A stretch of DNA of 64,000 nucleotides, from assembly GCF_009604375.1 (NCBI RefSeq), contig NZ_WEGH01000003.1, positions 372,001 through 436,000 of the forward strand, read 5' to 3'. This document shows positions 40,778 through 48,967 of this stretch, piece by piece (positions within the stretch are counted from its first letter, which is position 1; each line of letters begins with the position of its first letter). The DNA comes from Actinomadura macrotermitis (GTDB taxonomy: Bacteria; Actinomycetota; Actinomycetes; Streptosporangiales; Streptosporangiaceae). The translations under genes were made by a program, and so were the position numbers. Under the pieces are notes generated by a model. That model was not told the origin of the DNA. It saw only the letters and a program-made list of their open reading frames with translations, and searched no databases.

Positions 40778-41626
40778 TTGGGCACAGCTGATCAACCGTC
40801 CTTGTTCGGTCCGGATCCGACCTCCGCACCGGTGAAGTCTCCCGGCCGCGCCGAAGAGACCATGGAGGTGTTGATCACGGTCAAAGCCGCGCCGAACCCT
40901 TCGGAGACCTACGGTGAGACCGTCTGCGTGGCGGGGATTCGAATCGACGTACACCCGACTTGCTGGGTACGGCTCTACCCGATCAACTATCGCGAGCTTG
41001 AGCGGGAGAACACCTTCCGGAAGTACGACATCATCTCCCTGCGAGCCCGGCCCGCGCATGCCGATCCCCGCGTCGAGAGCTACCGGCCGATCGTCGAGAC
41101 CGTCCAGACCCTGTCGTATCTGGACACCTGGGAGCGACGGAAGGTCTTCGTGATCGACCATGTGCAAGCGTCGATGTGCGAACTGCTGAGCGAGATCCGT
41201 GAGCGTCCGCTGGCTCGCTCTCTGGCCGCCATCCGCCCTCGGGTGGTCAAGAACCTCGAGATCAAGGCTCATCCCGGCTGGAGCGCTGCCGAGCAGAGGA
41301 AGATCGACCGCTACATCCAGCAAGAAGAACTGTTCAGCAGCGGGCCGCGCACCGCCCTTGAGGCACCTCGTTTTCAAGGCTGGTACCACTACCTTTGTCA
41401 GTCGCCGCCCTGCAGAGGACACAGACAGGGCATCTACGACTGGGAGTGGGTCGCTCTACAACGCAATCTGCGCCGGTTCAGCGATGCCGAAGCCAAGGAA
41501 CAGCTTCGCCTCAAGTTCTTCGAGCAGATGTGCGGTCCGCGCCAAGACACGATCTTCTATGTGGGGAACCTGGCCAAGCATCCGCAAGCGTTCATGACCC
41601 TGGGAGCCTTCTACCCCAAGCGGTGA
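40778..41626 (+). CDS. Unknown protein with C-x4-C-x2-H motif, island cargo
   Basis: 282 residues, soluble. The N-terminal part has MEVLITVKAAPNPSETYGET, VCVAGIRIDVHPTCWVRLYP and FRKYDIISLRARP; the C-terminal part has YHYLCQSPPCRGHRQGIYDW, whose Cys 207, Cys 212 and His 215 could bind a metal, and RQDTIFYVGNLAKHPQAF. I recognise no named family. TTG at 40778 with GGGGG 8 bases before it is taken; ATG at 40862 would remove an N-terminal tail of 28 residues. Its end overlaps the convergent DUF488 gene by 16 bp; this tail-to-tail overlap suggests a long-standing pair. Confidence 0.75.
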   Translation: MGTADQPSLFGPDPTSAPVKSPGRAEETMEVLITVKAAPNPSETYGETVCVAGIRIDVHPTCWVRLYPINYRELERENTFRKYDIISLRARPAHADPRVESYRPIVETVQTLSYLDTWERRKVFVIDHVQASMCELLSEIRERPLARSLAAIRPRVVKNLEIKAHPGWSAAEQRKIDRYIQQEELFSSGPRTALEAPRFQGWYHYLCQSPPCRGHRQGIYDWEWVALQRNLRRFSDAEAKEQLRLKFFEQMCGPRQDTIFYVGNLAKHPQAFMTLGAFYPKR

Positions 41627-42081
41627 ACGCCCCGGGTCTGCGCTGCAGTGACGGCCTCGGCGACCACGTCGCGGTGGCAGCGTTCCTGCTCGGCCTCGAA
41701 GCAGAGCAGTGCCACTCTCCGCTCGGCGGCCCAATCCGCGATCGCGGTAAGCCACTCCATGGCGGCCGACGTTTGCAGTTCGTCGGCGAACCGGCGCCTG
41801 GCCTGGCTCAGCTCGGTCGGCGATCCACCGAATCCGGCACGGTTGTCCTTCGGATTGCCGAGCGGGCGAGCATGCTCGTAGTCGATGCCTGCGGAGTTCA
41901 GCGCCTCGCTCAGTGCCCGCTTGCTGAAACCCCGTTTGCGTGAGATCGGGTTCAGCCGGACATCGACCAGGAGGGAGACTCCCTGGCCAGCGAGCTGGGC
42001 CAGGAAGGACTCCATGTCGTGTCCCTCATAGCCGATCCCGGTCAAGCCGGACTGGCCGGTGAATCGATCGGTTACGAGCAT
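41611..42081 (-). CDS. DUF488 domain protein
   Basis: 156 residues matching DUF488 (PF04343): TGIGYEGHDMESFLAQLAGQ at the start, LLVDVRLNPISRKRGFSKRA (the conserved DVRxxPxSR), YEHARPLGNPK, and VALLCFEAEQERCHRDVVAE (the conserved Cys-Glu ... CHR) near the end. The conserved Arg, Cys and His suggest an enzyme active site, but the function of the family is unknown; it is recurrent in defence and toxin islands. ATG at 42081 has GAGAGG about 10 bases upstream. It faces the unknown gene at 40778 and overlaps its end. Confidence 0.88.
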   Translation of the reverse strand: MLVTDRFTGQSGLTGIGYEGHDMESFLAQLAGQGVSLLVDVRLNPISRKRGFSKRALSEALNSAGIDYEHARPLGNPKDNRAGFGGSPTELSQARRRFADELQTSAAMEWLTAIADWAAERRVALLCFEAEQERCHRDVVAEAVTAAQTRGVHRLG

Positions 42082-42151
42082 GCGCCACAGCCTCTCACGG
42101 CGACGATGGCTGTAAAGCCCCAGCCCGTCATGGTGTGCGATACCTCCCGAT

Positions 42152-42388
42152 TCATGAGGCGCCCTCGGGCGCATAGACCTCTTGGAGCAGGGTGTTGAGG
42201 AGTTGGACGTCCGAACGCGGAGACAGGGGTGCCCGCTGTCGCAGAGCGGCCTCCCAGCTTGCATGGAGCGCCTTCCGGAGGGCCGCCCGCATCTCCGGGG
42301 TGGCGCAGCCGTAGACGCCGCCGCATTCCGGGAACCTCGTGGCCCATCTGCTCGGCTTGCAGGGGCGCGAACGCCTCGACCACCAAGG
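42152..42388 (-). pseudogene. Possible gene fragment on minus strand
   Basis: The open frame ends with FPECGGVYGCATPEMRAALR, KALHASWEAALRQRAPL and LLNTLLQEVYAPEGAS, which looks more protein-like than neighbouring frames, but it has no start and breaks off at about 42388, precisely where the YdcF-like fragment on the other strand begins. It may be the 3' end of a gene cut by a rearrangement. No family recognised. Confidence 0.3.
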
Positions 42389-42837
42389 CCCGTTTCCCGC
42401 GCGGCGAGGCCGTGCACTACCGCGAGCACGCACTGTCTCTCGGTGTCCCCGAGGACACCATCCTGATCGAGCCGGCCACGACCAACACCGCCGAAAACCT
42501 CACACTGACCCGGGACCTACTCGCCGAGCGCGGTCTCACGCCGCATTCGGTCCTCCTCATCAGCCGCCCGTATCAACAACGGCGCGCCTACGCGACATGC
42601 CGCAAAATCTGGCCCGAGGTCGAAGTGATCTGCGGAGCCCACCCGATGAAGTTGGACGACTACGTCGCCTCCATCGGTGACGTTGACCGCGTGGTGTCCA
42701 TGCTGGTGGGCGACACTCAGCGCATCGAGGTCTACGCCGAGCGAGGATTCGCCATCCCGCAGCCAATGCCCGAGAACGTCCGCAAGGCGTTCCAGCGACT
42801 CGTCGACCACGGCTACACCGCCCGCCTAGTGGCCTGA
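42385..42837 (+). pseudogene. YdcF/DUF218 family gene, 5'-truncated
   Basis: 151 residues of the C-terminal two thirds of a YdcF-like protein: KARFPRGEAVHYREHALSLG, PEDTILIEPATTNTAENLTL, LLISRPYQQRRAYATCRKIW, then VVSMLVGDTQRIEVYAERGF. Normal members begin with a strand containing an aspartate and LGS/GGxxH before FxRPEA; that part is absent and unrelated sequence precedes FPRGEA. No start codon with a ribosome site fits. So this is a deletion product, though an internal start cannot be excluded. Confidence 0.75.
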
Positions 42838-43204
42838 CCAACCGCTTCGACCAAGATTCACACCGCAGAACCAGCCCGTTCACGGCGAGACCTGCTGCAC
42901 AAGGGCACCGAGCAGGCGTTCCTCATCATTAGAAGTTTGCTCGGCGGAGCCGTGCAAACTTTCCCTACTCCTTCAAAGGCTCCCGCTCCACGGCCGCCGG
43001 CCGGTCCGTCCGGGCCGGGTATGCAGCCTCTTCGGGCCGGTCTCGGTCCGCTGGTCCGACCAGGCACCACATCCATGCCGACTCGCTTGGCCATACGGGA
43101 CGGTCAGGGTGTTGTCAGCGGTGGCAGGTTCGCCGGTTCGGCTTCCTTTGGACTCCGATGCGGGGGAAACTTGGGGCAGATCAGGTCAACCGGGGTGGTG
43201 TTAG
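42838..43204 (+). other. 367-bp non-coding leader before the GT/NB-ARC/TPR gene
   Basis: No protein-like frame. It must carry the promoter of the 1308-residue gene; TTGGCC at 43088 and A/T-richer stretches are present but no convincing -35/-10 pair was found. Confidence 0.5.
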
Positions 43205-46200
43205 GTGAGTTCGCATTTTCTGGTGGTGGCGACAGAGTGGGGGTCGGCGCAGGGGGGATTGAGCACATTCAATCGCCAACTATGCGCCCATCTAGCCTTG
43301 AATGACGGTATTCGGGTGACTTGTCTGGTTCTTCGTGCGTCCGCAGAGGAAGTTCAGGACGCCGCCGGGCGGGGCGTGACTCTGGTAGAGGCGCCCAGGC
43401 CCCCGGGGACGCCGGAGGGTGATCGGCTTTCTCGTCGACCTGATCTCGGGGATGCCGGTGAGCCACAGGTGATCGTTGGGCATGCTCGCATCACGGGGCC
43501 GGCTGCTCATGCTTTGAGTGACTACTTCCCGGGAGCCAGGCGTGTGCATTTCATTCACATGATTCCTGATGACATCGAACGTCATAAGCCCGGCCGTGGT
43601 GTTGATGCCGAGGTGTTGGCGGAGGAGCGGCATCAGGCCGAGTTGGAGTTGAGTGAGGCGGCGGATCTGGTCGTTGCGGTGGGCCCGCGTATATATGCGT
43701 GGTTCCTGCGCGATCTTCATGCGCGTGGGGTCGATCCGGGTAAGTTGCTGCGTTTCGATCCGGGCTTTGACGTCGAGGCGCCTGCGCAGCGGACTCCCCC
43801 GCTAGGGGAGCCGTGGATGGTGTTGTTGTTCGGCCGGGCCGAGGATGAGCGGCTCAAGGGCCTGGACATCGCTGCCGCTGGGTTTTCCCAGGCCGCCCGG
43901 CGTGTTCGGGACCTGCCCGGTATCGAGTTGGTGATCCGTGGTGCGCGGAAGGGCACGGCCGCCGAGGTGACCAGGCGGGTCCGTAAACAGGCCCGGGACA
44001 AGGGGCTCAACGTCCGCGTTAAGCAGTACACGACGCAGCCGGCCAGGCTGGCAGATGACCTGCGGGCGGCCAGCCTGGTGATCATGCCTTCACGCGCTGA
44101 AGGATTCGGGCTGGTGGGGGCTGAGGCGATCGTGGCAGGCACACCGGTTCTGGTGAGCAGTACCAGCGGGCTGGGGACCTTGCTGACTGAGGCTCTCGAC
44201 CAGGAATCGCTGCGGACCGTTGTGGAAACGACCAGCGACGACAAGGCTACCGCTGAGAACTGGGGCCGCGCGATCGAAGCGGTCCTCAAGAACCGCACCA
44301 CCGCTTTCCAGCAAGCCCGAGCACTTCAGCAGCAGCTAGCAGAAACCATCACATGGGCCTCGGCCATTTCCGCCTTCCTGAAAGCTCTCGACCCGTCAAC
44401 GGCACTCGCGCACAAGGACTCGCCACCCACACCCTCACCGCCGACCGATCCTCAATCCTTGGTCCAAAACGGCAGCGATGTGATCGATCGAGGACTTCCG
44501 CAGCGGCTGCGCGGATTCACCGGGCGTGGTGAGTTGCTGTCGAAGGTGGAGCAGGCCCTATCGGAGACTCCACCCTCTCCGGTGGCCTTGTATGGCCCTG
44601 GTGGCGTGGGCAAGTCCTCAGTGGCGGTCGAGTACGCGTACCGGTTCGCTGACCGGTACGACCTGGTCCAGTTTGTGAATGCCGAGACCCCGGAACTGAT
44701 TGCTGCTCAGATCGGCGAGTTGGGGGTGGCCATCGGGGTGGCCTCTGCAACGGTCGATACCGACACCGCCGCCAAGGCCACCATCGAAGCACTCCAACAC
44801 CGCCAGAACTGGTTGCTGGTCTTCGATAACATCGTGCACCCGGATGACCTACAACCCTGGCTCCCCAAGGGATCAGGGCATGTCCTCGCAACCTCCCGCG
44901 CAGGCGGCTGGCAGGAACTCGCCCACCCGATCCCTGTCGAAGAGTTCCACCGCGCCGAGTCCATCGACCTGCTGACCAGAAATGTCCAGGGACTGGATGC
45001 GCAGGACGCCGGGCAGGTCGCCGACATCCTCGGAGACCTTCCTCTCGCCCTGGCACAAGTATCGGGTGTCCTGGGCGCAGGTGTTTCCCCTGCCGAACTC
45101 CGGACCCTGATCAGCGAGCAGGCCAAGAAAGTGCTCGATCATGGAGCGAAACGGTCCTACGGTGAAACGCTCGCAGCGATCACCCTGGTCGCCACCACCA
45201 AACTCGCAGACGAATCCCCCACAGCCGCGAACCTGCTCCAGCTGTGCTGCTATCTGGCTCCCGAACCCATCCCCGCCGACTGGTTCCGTGCACTACCCGC
45301 TTCCCACACCGCGACAACGGCACCGGGACCGCTCCCACAGGGGGTACTCGATACAAGTGCCGCATTCTCTCTCATCCGCGACAAAGGACTCGGTCGGCTC
45401 GACGCCAGCGGCATGCGACTCCACCGCCTCACCCAAGCCATCATCCGCGACCACACCCGCCACCAAACCGACGCTTACCAAACCTTGGCCGCCGACATCC
45501 TCACCACCGCCGCACCACTCGACTCTGGCGACACCACGTACTGGCCGCAATGGAAACGCCTCACCCCGCACCTCCTAGCAACCAACCTCTACACCACCTC
45601 CTCCCCGCCCCTCCGGCAGGTCGCCTGCAAGGCTGCCCACTACCTCATTGTCAGCGGACAAACCAAGGCAGCCCACACACTCACCACCAGCCTCCACCAA
45701 GGCTGGGCCGAACATCTCGGCGCCGATCACACCGACACTCTCACCGCCGCCCAACATCGCACGCATGCCCTACGAGACCTCGGCGACTACACCACCGCCC
45801 ACATCATCAGCCAAGCCACCCTGCGCCACCATCGTCAGACGCTGGGCGAGGACCACCCCGACACCCTCACCTCCGCCAACAACCTCGCCGTCACCCTCAG
45901 CGCGCTGGGCCGGGACAACGAAGCCCTACCCCTGGACAAGGACGCCCACGAACGTCGCCGACGCGTCCTGGGCGAGGACCACCCCGACACCCTCACCTCC
46001 GCCGGCAACCTCGCTGGCACCCTCCGCGCGCTGGGCCGGGCCAACGAAGCCCTACCCTTCGCCCAGGACACCTACGAACGCTGCCGACGCGTCCTGGGCG
46101 ACGACCATCCCGGCACCCTCAACTCCGCCGGCAACCTCGCTGGCACCCTCCGCGCGCTGGGCCGGGACAACCAAGCCCTCCCCCTCGCCCAGGACACCCA

Positions 46201-47131
46201 CGAACGCCGCCGACGCGTCCTGGGCGACGACCACCCCGACACCCTCACCTCCGCCAGCAACCTCGCTGGCACCCTCCGCGCGCTGGGCCGGGCCAACGAA
46301 GCCCTACCCTTCGCCCAGGACACCTACGAACGCTGCCGACGCGTCCTGGGCGACGACCACCCCGGCACCCTCACCTCCGCCAACAACCTCGCCGCCCTCC
46401 TCCGCGCGCTGGGCCGGGCCAACGAAGCCCTACCCTTCGCCCAGGACACCTACGAACGCTGCCGACGCATCCTGGGCGACGACCACCCCGACACCCTCAC
46501 CTCCGCCAACAACCTCGCCGCCATCCTCAGCGCGCTGGGCCGGGCCAACGAAGCCCTACCCCTGGACAAGGACGCCCACGAACGCTGCCGACGCATCCTG
46601 GGCGAGGACCACCCCGACACCCTCACCTCCGCCAACAACCTCGCTGGCACCCTCAGCGCGCTGGGCCGGGACAACCAAGCCCTCCCCCTCGCCCAGGACA
46701 CCCACGAACGCCGCCGACGCATCCTGGGCGACGACCACCCCGACACCCTCAACTCCGCCAACAACCTCGCCGTCCTCCTCCGCGCGCTGGGCCGGGACAA
46801 CCAAGCCCTCCCCCTCGCCCAGGACGCCCACGAACGCTGCCGACGCATCCTGGGCGACGACCACCCCGACACCCTCACCTCCGCCAACAACCTCGCTGGC
46901 ACCCTTCGCGCGCTGGGCCGGGACAACCAAGCCCTCCCCCTCGCCCAGGACACCTACGAACGCCGCCGACGCATCCTGGGCGACGACCACCTCGACACCC
47001 TCACCTCCGCCAGAAATCTCGTAATTATCCTTTCGGAATCGGGAAGAGGTAACGCCGCCCGCGTGATAGAAATGCAAATCCCCAAGAAGGGGAAGCAGAA
47101 AAGGAAAGGGGGGAGAGGGAAGAATAAGTGA
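43205..47131 (+). CDS. Glycosyltransferase / NB-ARC ATPase / TPR fusion, NLR-like candidate immune protein
   Basis: 1308 residues. Residues 1-400 form a GT-B glycosyltransferase: GGLSTFNRQLCAHLA, FIHMIPDDIERHK, LLFGRAEDERLKGLDIAAAG and SRAEGFGLVGAEAIVAGTPV, whose E-x7-E is the retaining GT4 signature. Residues about 440-700 are an NB-ARC/STAND ATPase: Walker A YGPGGVGKSS (464-471), Walker B LLVFDN (Asp 541), LGDLPLALAQVSG (about 610). From about 840 come TPR units of the kinesin-light-chain type, nine nearly identical, and a Lys-rich tail. Effector-ATPase-repeat order is that of NLR-like proteins: TPRs sense, the ATPase oligomerises, the N-domain acts. This role is inferred. GTG at 43205; weak ribosome site. 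Confidence 0.88.
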   Translation: MSSHFLVVATEWGSAQGGLSTFNRQLCAHLALNDGIRVTCLVLRASAEEVQDAAGRGVTLVEAPRPPGTPEGDRLSRRPDLGDAGEPQVIVGHARITGPAAHALSDYFPGARRVHFIHMIPDDIERHKPGRGVDAEVLAEERHQAELELSEAADLVVAVGPRIYAWFLRDLHARGVDPGKLLRFDPGFDVEAPAQRTPPLGEPWMVLLFGRAEDERLKGLDIAAAGFSQAARRVRDLPGIELVIRGARKGTAAEVTRRVRKQARDKGLNVRVKQYTTQPARLADDLRAASLVIMPSRAEGFGLVGAEAIVAGTPVLVSSTSGLGTLLTEALDQESLRTVVETTSDDKATAENWGRAIEAVLKNRTTAFQQARALQQQLAETITWASAISAFLKALDPSTALAHKDSPPTPSPPTDPQSLVQNGSDVIDRGLPQRLRGFTGRGELLSKVEQALSETPPSPVALYGPGGVGKSSVAVEYAYRFADRYDLVQFVNAETPELIAAQIGELGVAIGVASATVDTDTAAKATIEALQHRQNWLLVFDNIVHPDDLQPWLPKGSGHVLATSRAGGWQELAHPIPVEEFHRAESIDLLTRNVQGLDAQDAGQVADILGDLPLALAQVSGVLGAGVSPAELRTLISEQAKKVLDHGAKRSYGETLAAITLVATTKLADESPTAANLLQLCCYLAPEPIPADWFRALPASHTATTAPGPLPQGVLDTSAAFSLIRDKGLGRLDASGMRLHRLTQAIIRDHTRHQTDAYQTLAADILTTAAPLDSGDTTYWPQWKRLTPHLLATNLYTTSSPPLRQVACKAAHYLIVSGQTKAAHTLTTSLHQGWAEHLGADHTDTLTAAQHRTHALRDLGDYTTAHIISQATLRHHRQTLGEDHPDTLTSANNLAVTLSALGRDNEALPLDKDAHERRRRVLGEDHPDTLTSAGNLAGTLRALGRANEALPFAQDTYERCRRVLGDDHPGTLNSAGNLAGTLRALGRDNQALPLAQDTHERRRRVLGDDHPDTLTSASNLAGTLRALGRANEALPFAQDTYERCRRVLGDDHPGTLTSANNLAALLRALGRANEALPFAQDTYERCRRILGDDHPDTLTSANNLAAILSALGRANEALPLDKDAHERCRRILGEDHPDTLTSANNLAGTLSALGRDNQALPLAQDTHERRRRILGDDHPDTLNSANNLAVLLRALGRDNQALPLAQDAHERCRRILGDDHPDTLTSANNLAGTLRALGRDNQALPLAQDTYERRRRILGDDHLDTLTSARNLVIILSESGRGNAARVIEMQIPKKGKQKRKGGRGKNK
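45842..46975 (+). repeat. Nine tandem 126-bp repeats (42-residue TPR units)
   Basis: Nine head-to-tail units without any spacing change, each starting CTGGGCGA(G/C)GACCA and encoding LG(E/D)DHPDTLTSANNLAxxL, then ALGR(D/A)N(E/Q)ALP. Units differ at only a few codons, so the array is recent or kept uniform by recombination. A tenth, half-diverged unit follows (46976 on) and an older, degenerate one precedes (about 45716). Confidence 0.95.
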
Positions 47132-47744
47132 TTTCGTTGCGCTGGCTACGGATCAGGTCGTCACGATGTCGGCTCCCTACGGTCGTCGCGCGTGGCTGGA
47201 CGCTGCTGTGGCTTGTGTGATCGGCTGACGCGCCGCTAGCTGGATCGACTGCTGTACGAGGAAGGCCAGAAAGAGGAGTTGTGGCAGCGCGTTGCGCTTG
47301 GAGAGACGAGTCCTCCCTCTACTTCCTGGTACGTTTCTATGTGAGCAAGGAGACCATGACGCCGCCCGACAGGTGGCGGCTGAGTTCGGCGGGACGGACG
47401 CTTAAGCGCAGCAGCTGGCGAACGAGCCGTCTGCCTGTGAGTGAGCCAACCTCGGGGACCAGATGGGGGCCACATGCCATGCCTCCGATCGAACAGAACC
47501 CTGATCAACGCACTTCAATCACGCGTTCGAATCATGTCCTGAGCTGCATATACCTTTCCCCTACCGTCCTGGGGTCAAGGGAGTCGCGCCGCTGCTTTCG
47601 GCTCTTCGGTGGGAGCGAGAGCGGGAGCGGGACCATGCGGTGAGATGCGGTTACGTGCTCTCAGCAGCGGTCAGCCCGGCTCCTGCTACCCCGTCTGACC
47701 TGCCAGAACGGTGAGGTAGGCGGTGTGCCTCAAGGGTCGACACC
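47132..47744. other. 613-bp island right end without recognisable genes
   Basis: No frame here looks protein-coding by composition or motif. Short protein-like scraps (e.g. LLYEEGQKEELWQRVALGE around 47250-47310) might be remains of a lost gene; the integrase of such elements usually sits at one end, but nothing here shows tyrosine-recombinase motifs. Confidence 0.5.
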
Positions 47745-47795
47745 TGGTTGTGGTCCAAGATGTCGGGGGTTCAAGTCCCCTCACTCACCCCAGGC
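47745..47795 (+). other. attR: duplicated tRNA-His 3' end, right boundary of island
   Basis: 51 bp identical to the 3' half of tRNA-His. There is no 5' half before it, so it is not a tRNA gene. Host-like GC content resumes at once. Confidence 0.93.
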
Positions 47796-47798
47796 TGC

Positions 47799-47831
47799 AG
47801 GGCCCCGGTCATCGTTGATGGCCGGGGCCCT
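47799..47831 (+). terminator. Hairpin terminator after attR
   Basis: 10-bp perfect stem (AGGGCCCCGG/CCGGGGCCCT), 13-base loop, 3 bases after the right repeat. Probably the original terminator of tRNA-His before the island entered. Confidence 0.75.
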
Positions 47832-47917
47832 CGCCGTTGCGGCGGGCTTGGGAGCGGTTGTGCGTTTCTTGGCCGGGCCGGGCGTGTAGCCGCCGCCCGG
47901 CCGGACAGATCACCCAC

Positions 47918-48880
47918 ATGAAAATCGGATACAAGCTCTTCGCCGAGGCCTACGGGCCCAAGGAGATCGTGCGGCAGGCCGTCGAGGCCGAGCGGGCCGG
48001 GTTCGACTTCGTGGAGATCAGCGACCACTTCCACCCCTGGCTGTACAGCCAGGACCACTCGGGGTTCGCCTGGTCGATGCTCGCCGCGATCGCGGCGCGG
48101 ACGTCCACGATCACGATGGCGACCGGGGTGACCTGCCCGACCGTGCGGTACCACCCGGCGATCATCGCGCAGGCGGCGGCGACCACCGCGATCTTGTCCG
48201 ACGGGCGGTTCGTGCTCGGGGTCGGGTCCGGCGAGCGGCTGAACGAGCACATCGTCGGGGTCGGCTGGCCCTCGGTCACCGTGCGGCACGAGATGCTGCG
48301 CGAGGCGCTGGAGATCATCCGGCTGCTGTGGACCGGCGGCTACCACTCCTACGAGGGCCGGCACCTGGACCTGGAGGACGCCCGCGTCTACGACCTGCCC
48401 GAGGAGCAGCCGCAGATCATCGTCGCGGCGGGCGGCCCGCAGGCCGCCAAGATCGCCGCCGATCTGGGCGACGGGCTGTTCAACACCGAGGCCGTCCCCG
48501 ACGTGGTGGAGGCCTACCGCAAGGCCGGCGGGCGCGGGCCGCGCTACGGCGAGGTCCCGGTGTCGTGGGCGGCCGACGAGCAGGAGGCCGTCGCGTCGGC
48601 GCACCGGCTGGCGCGGTTCGGGCAGACCGGCTGGAAGGTGATGGCCGAGCTGCCGAACCCGGTCAACTTCGAGGCCGCGACCGCGCTGATCGGCGAGGAC
48701 GTCATCCGGCAGAACGTCGCCTGCGGCCCGGACCCCGAGCGGCACCTGGAGGTCGCGCGGCAGTTCGCGGGCGCCGGCTTCGACCATCTGGTGCTGATGA
48801 ACTCCGGGCCCGACCCCGACGGCTTCATGCGGTTCTACCAACGCGAGCTGGCCGGGCCGCTCCGCGCGCTCGGGGACTGA
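47918..48880 (+). CDS. F420-dependent LLM-class oxidoreductase
   Basis: 320 residues with a luciferase-like TIM barrel. IGYKLFAEAYGPKEIVRQAV, FVEISDHFHPWLYSQDHSGF, TCPTVRYHPAIIAQAAATTA and LGVGSGERLNEHIVG match the F420-binding glucose-6-phosphate-dehydrogenase-like subfamily (TIGR03557 type); IIVAAGGPQAAKIAADLGDG is also conserved. Uses coenzyme F420 for hydride transfer; the substrate is unknown and is probably not glucose-6-phosphate, since the sugar-phosphate ligands of Fgd are not obvious. ATG at 47918 lacks a clear ribosome site. First host gene beyond the island. Confidence 0.92.
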   Translation: MKIGYKLFAEAYGPKEIVRQAVEAERAGFDFVEISDHFHPWLYSQDHSGFAWSMLAAIAARTSTITMATGVTCPTVRYHPAIIAQAAATTAILSDGRFVLGVGSGERLNEHIVGVGWPSVTVRHEMLREALEIIRLLWTGGYHSYEGRHLDLEDARVYDLPEEQPQIIVAAGGPQAAKIAADLGDGLFNTEAVPDVVEAYRKAGGRGPRYGEVPVSWAADEQEAVASAHRLARFGQTGWKVMAELPNPVNFEAATALIGEDVIRQNVACGPDPERHLEVARQFAGAGFDHLVLMNSGPDPDGFMRFYQRELAGPLRALGD

Positions 48881-48899
48881 GCCGCGGAGGCGCGTCGCA

Positions 48900-48928
48900 T
48901 TGGCTGAAGGTGATCGGACGGTTATGCT
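48900..48928 (+). promoter_or_regulatory. Sigma-70-type promoter of the LuxR gene
   Basis: TTGGCT at 48900-48905 and TATGCT at 48923-48928 with a 17-bp spacer, 39 bp before the regulator ATG. Confidence 0.6.
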
Positions 48929-48967
48929 CCGATCTTATAAATGCCAAGGGCGACCGCCGGAGGCGGG

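Larger units (their letters stand above)
36874..47795. mobile_element. 10.9-kb genomic island integrated in tRNA-His, defence-like cargo
   Basis: Bounded by 51-bp direct repeats derived from tRNA-His. Inside, base composition drops visibly (more A and T, less biased third positions) from about 37.0 kb to 47.7 kb, while host-type GC returns right after the right repeat. The cargo is an HNH nuclease, a nuclease-helicase, a GIY-YIG pseudogene, an unknown/DUF488 pair, fragments, and a glycosyltransferase/NB-ARC/TPR protein. No integrase, excisionase, relaxase, FtsK/Tra or replication gene was recognised, so it is either a decayed integrative element or one moved by a helper in trans. The presence of pseudogenes favours age. 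Confidence 0.88.

Noticed and set aside
42937..43305. 122-codon frame before the GT/NB-ARC/TPR gene
   Set aside because: Pro/Gly-rich with no motif, and it overlaps the start of the large gene in another frame.
45842..46975. CRISPR-like tandem array
   Set aside because: Repeats are 126 bp, adjoin with no spacers and encode in-frame TPR units; no cas genes.
47281..47643. 120-codon frame at the island right end, considered as an integrase remnant
   Set aside because: No R-H-R-Y motifs, irregular composition and no ribosome site.
47745..47795. Second tRNA-His gene
   Set aside because: Only the 3' half is present; there is no acceptor 5' strand or D arm, so it is an attachment-site copy.
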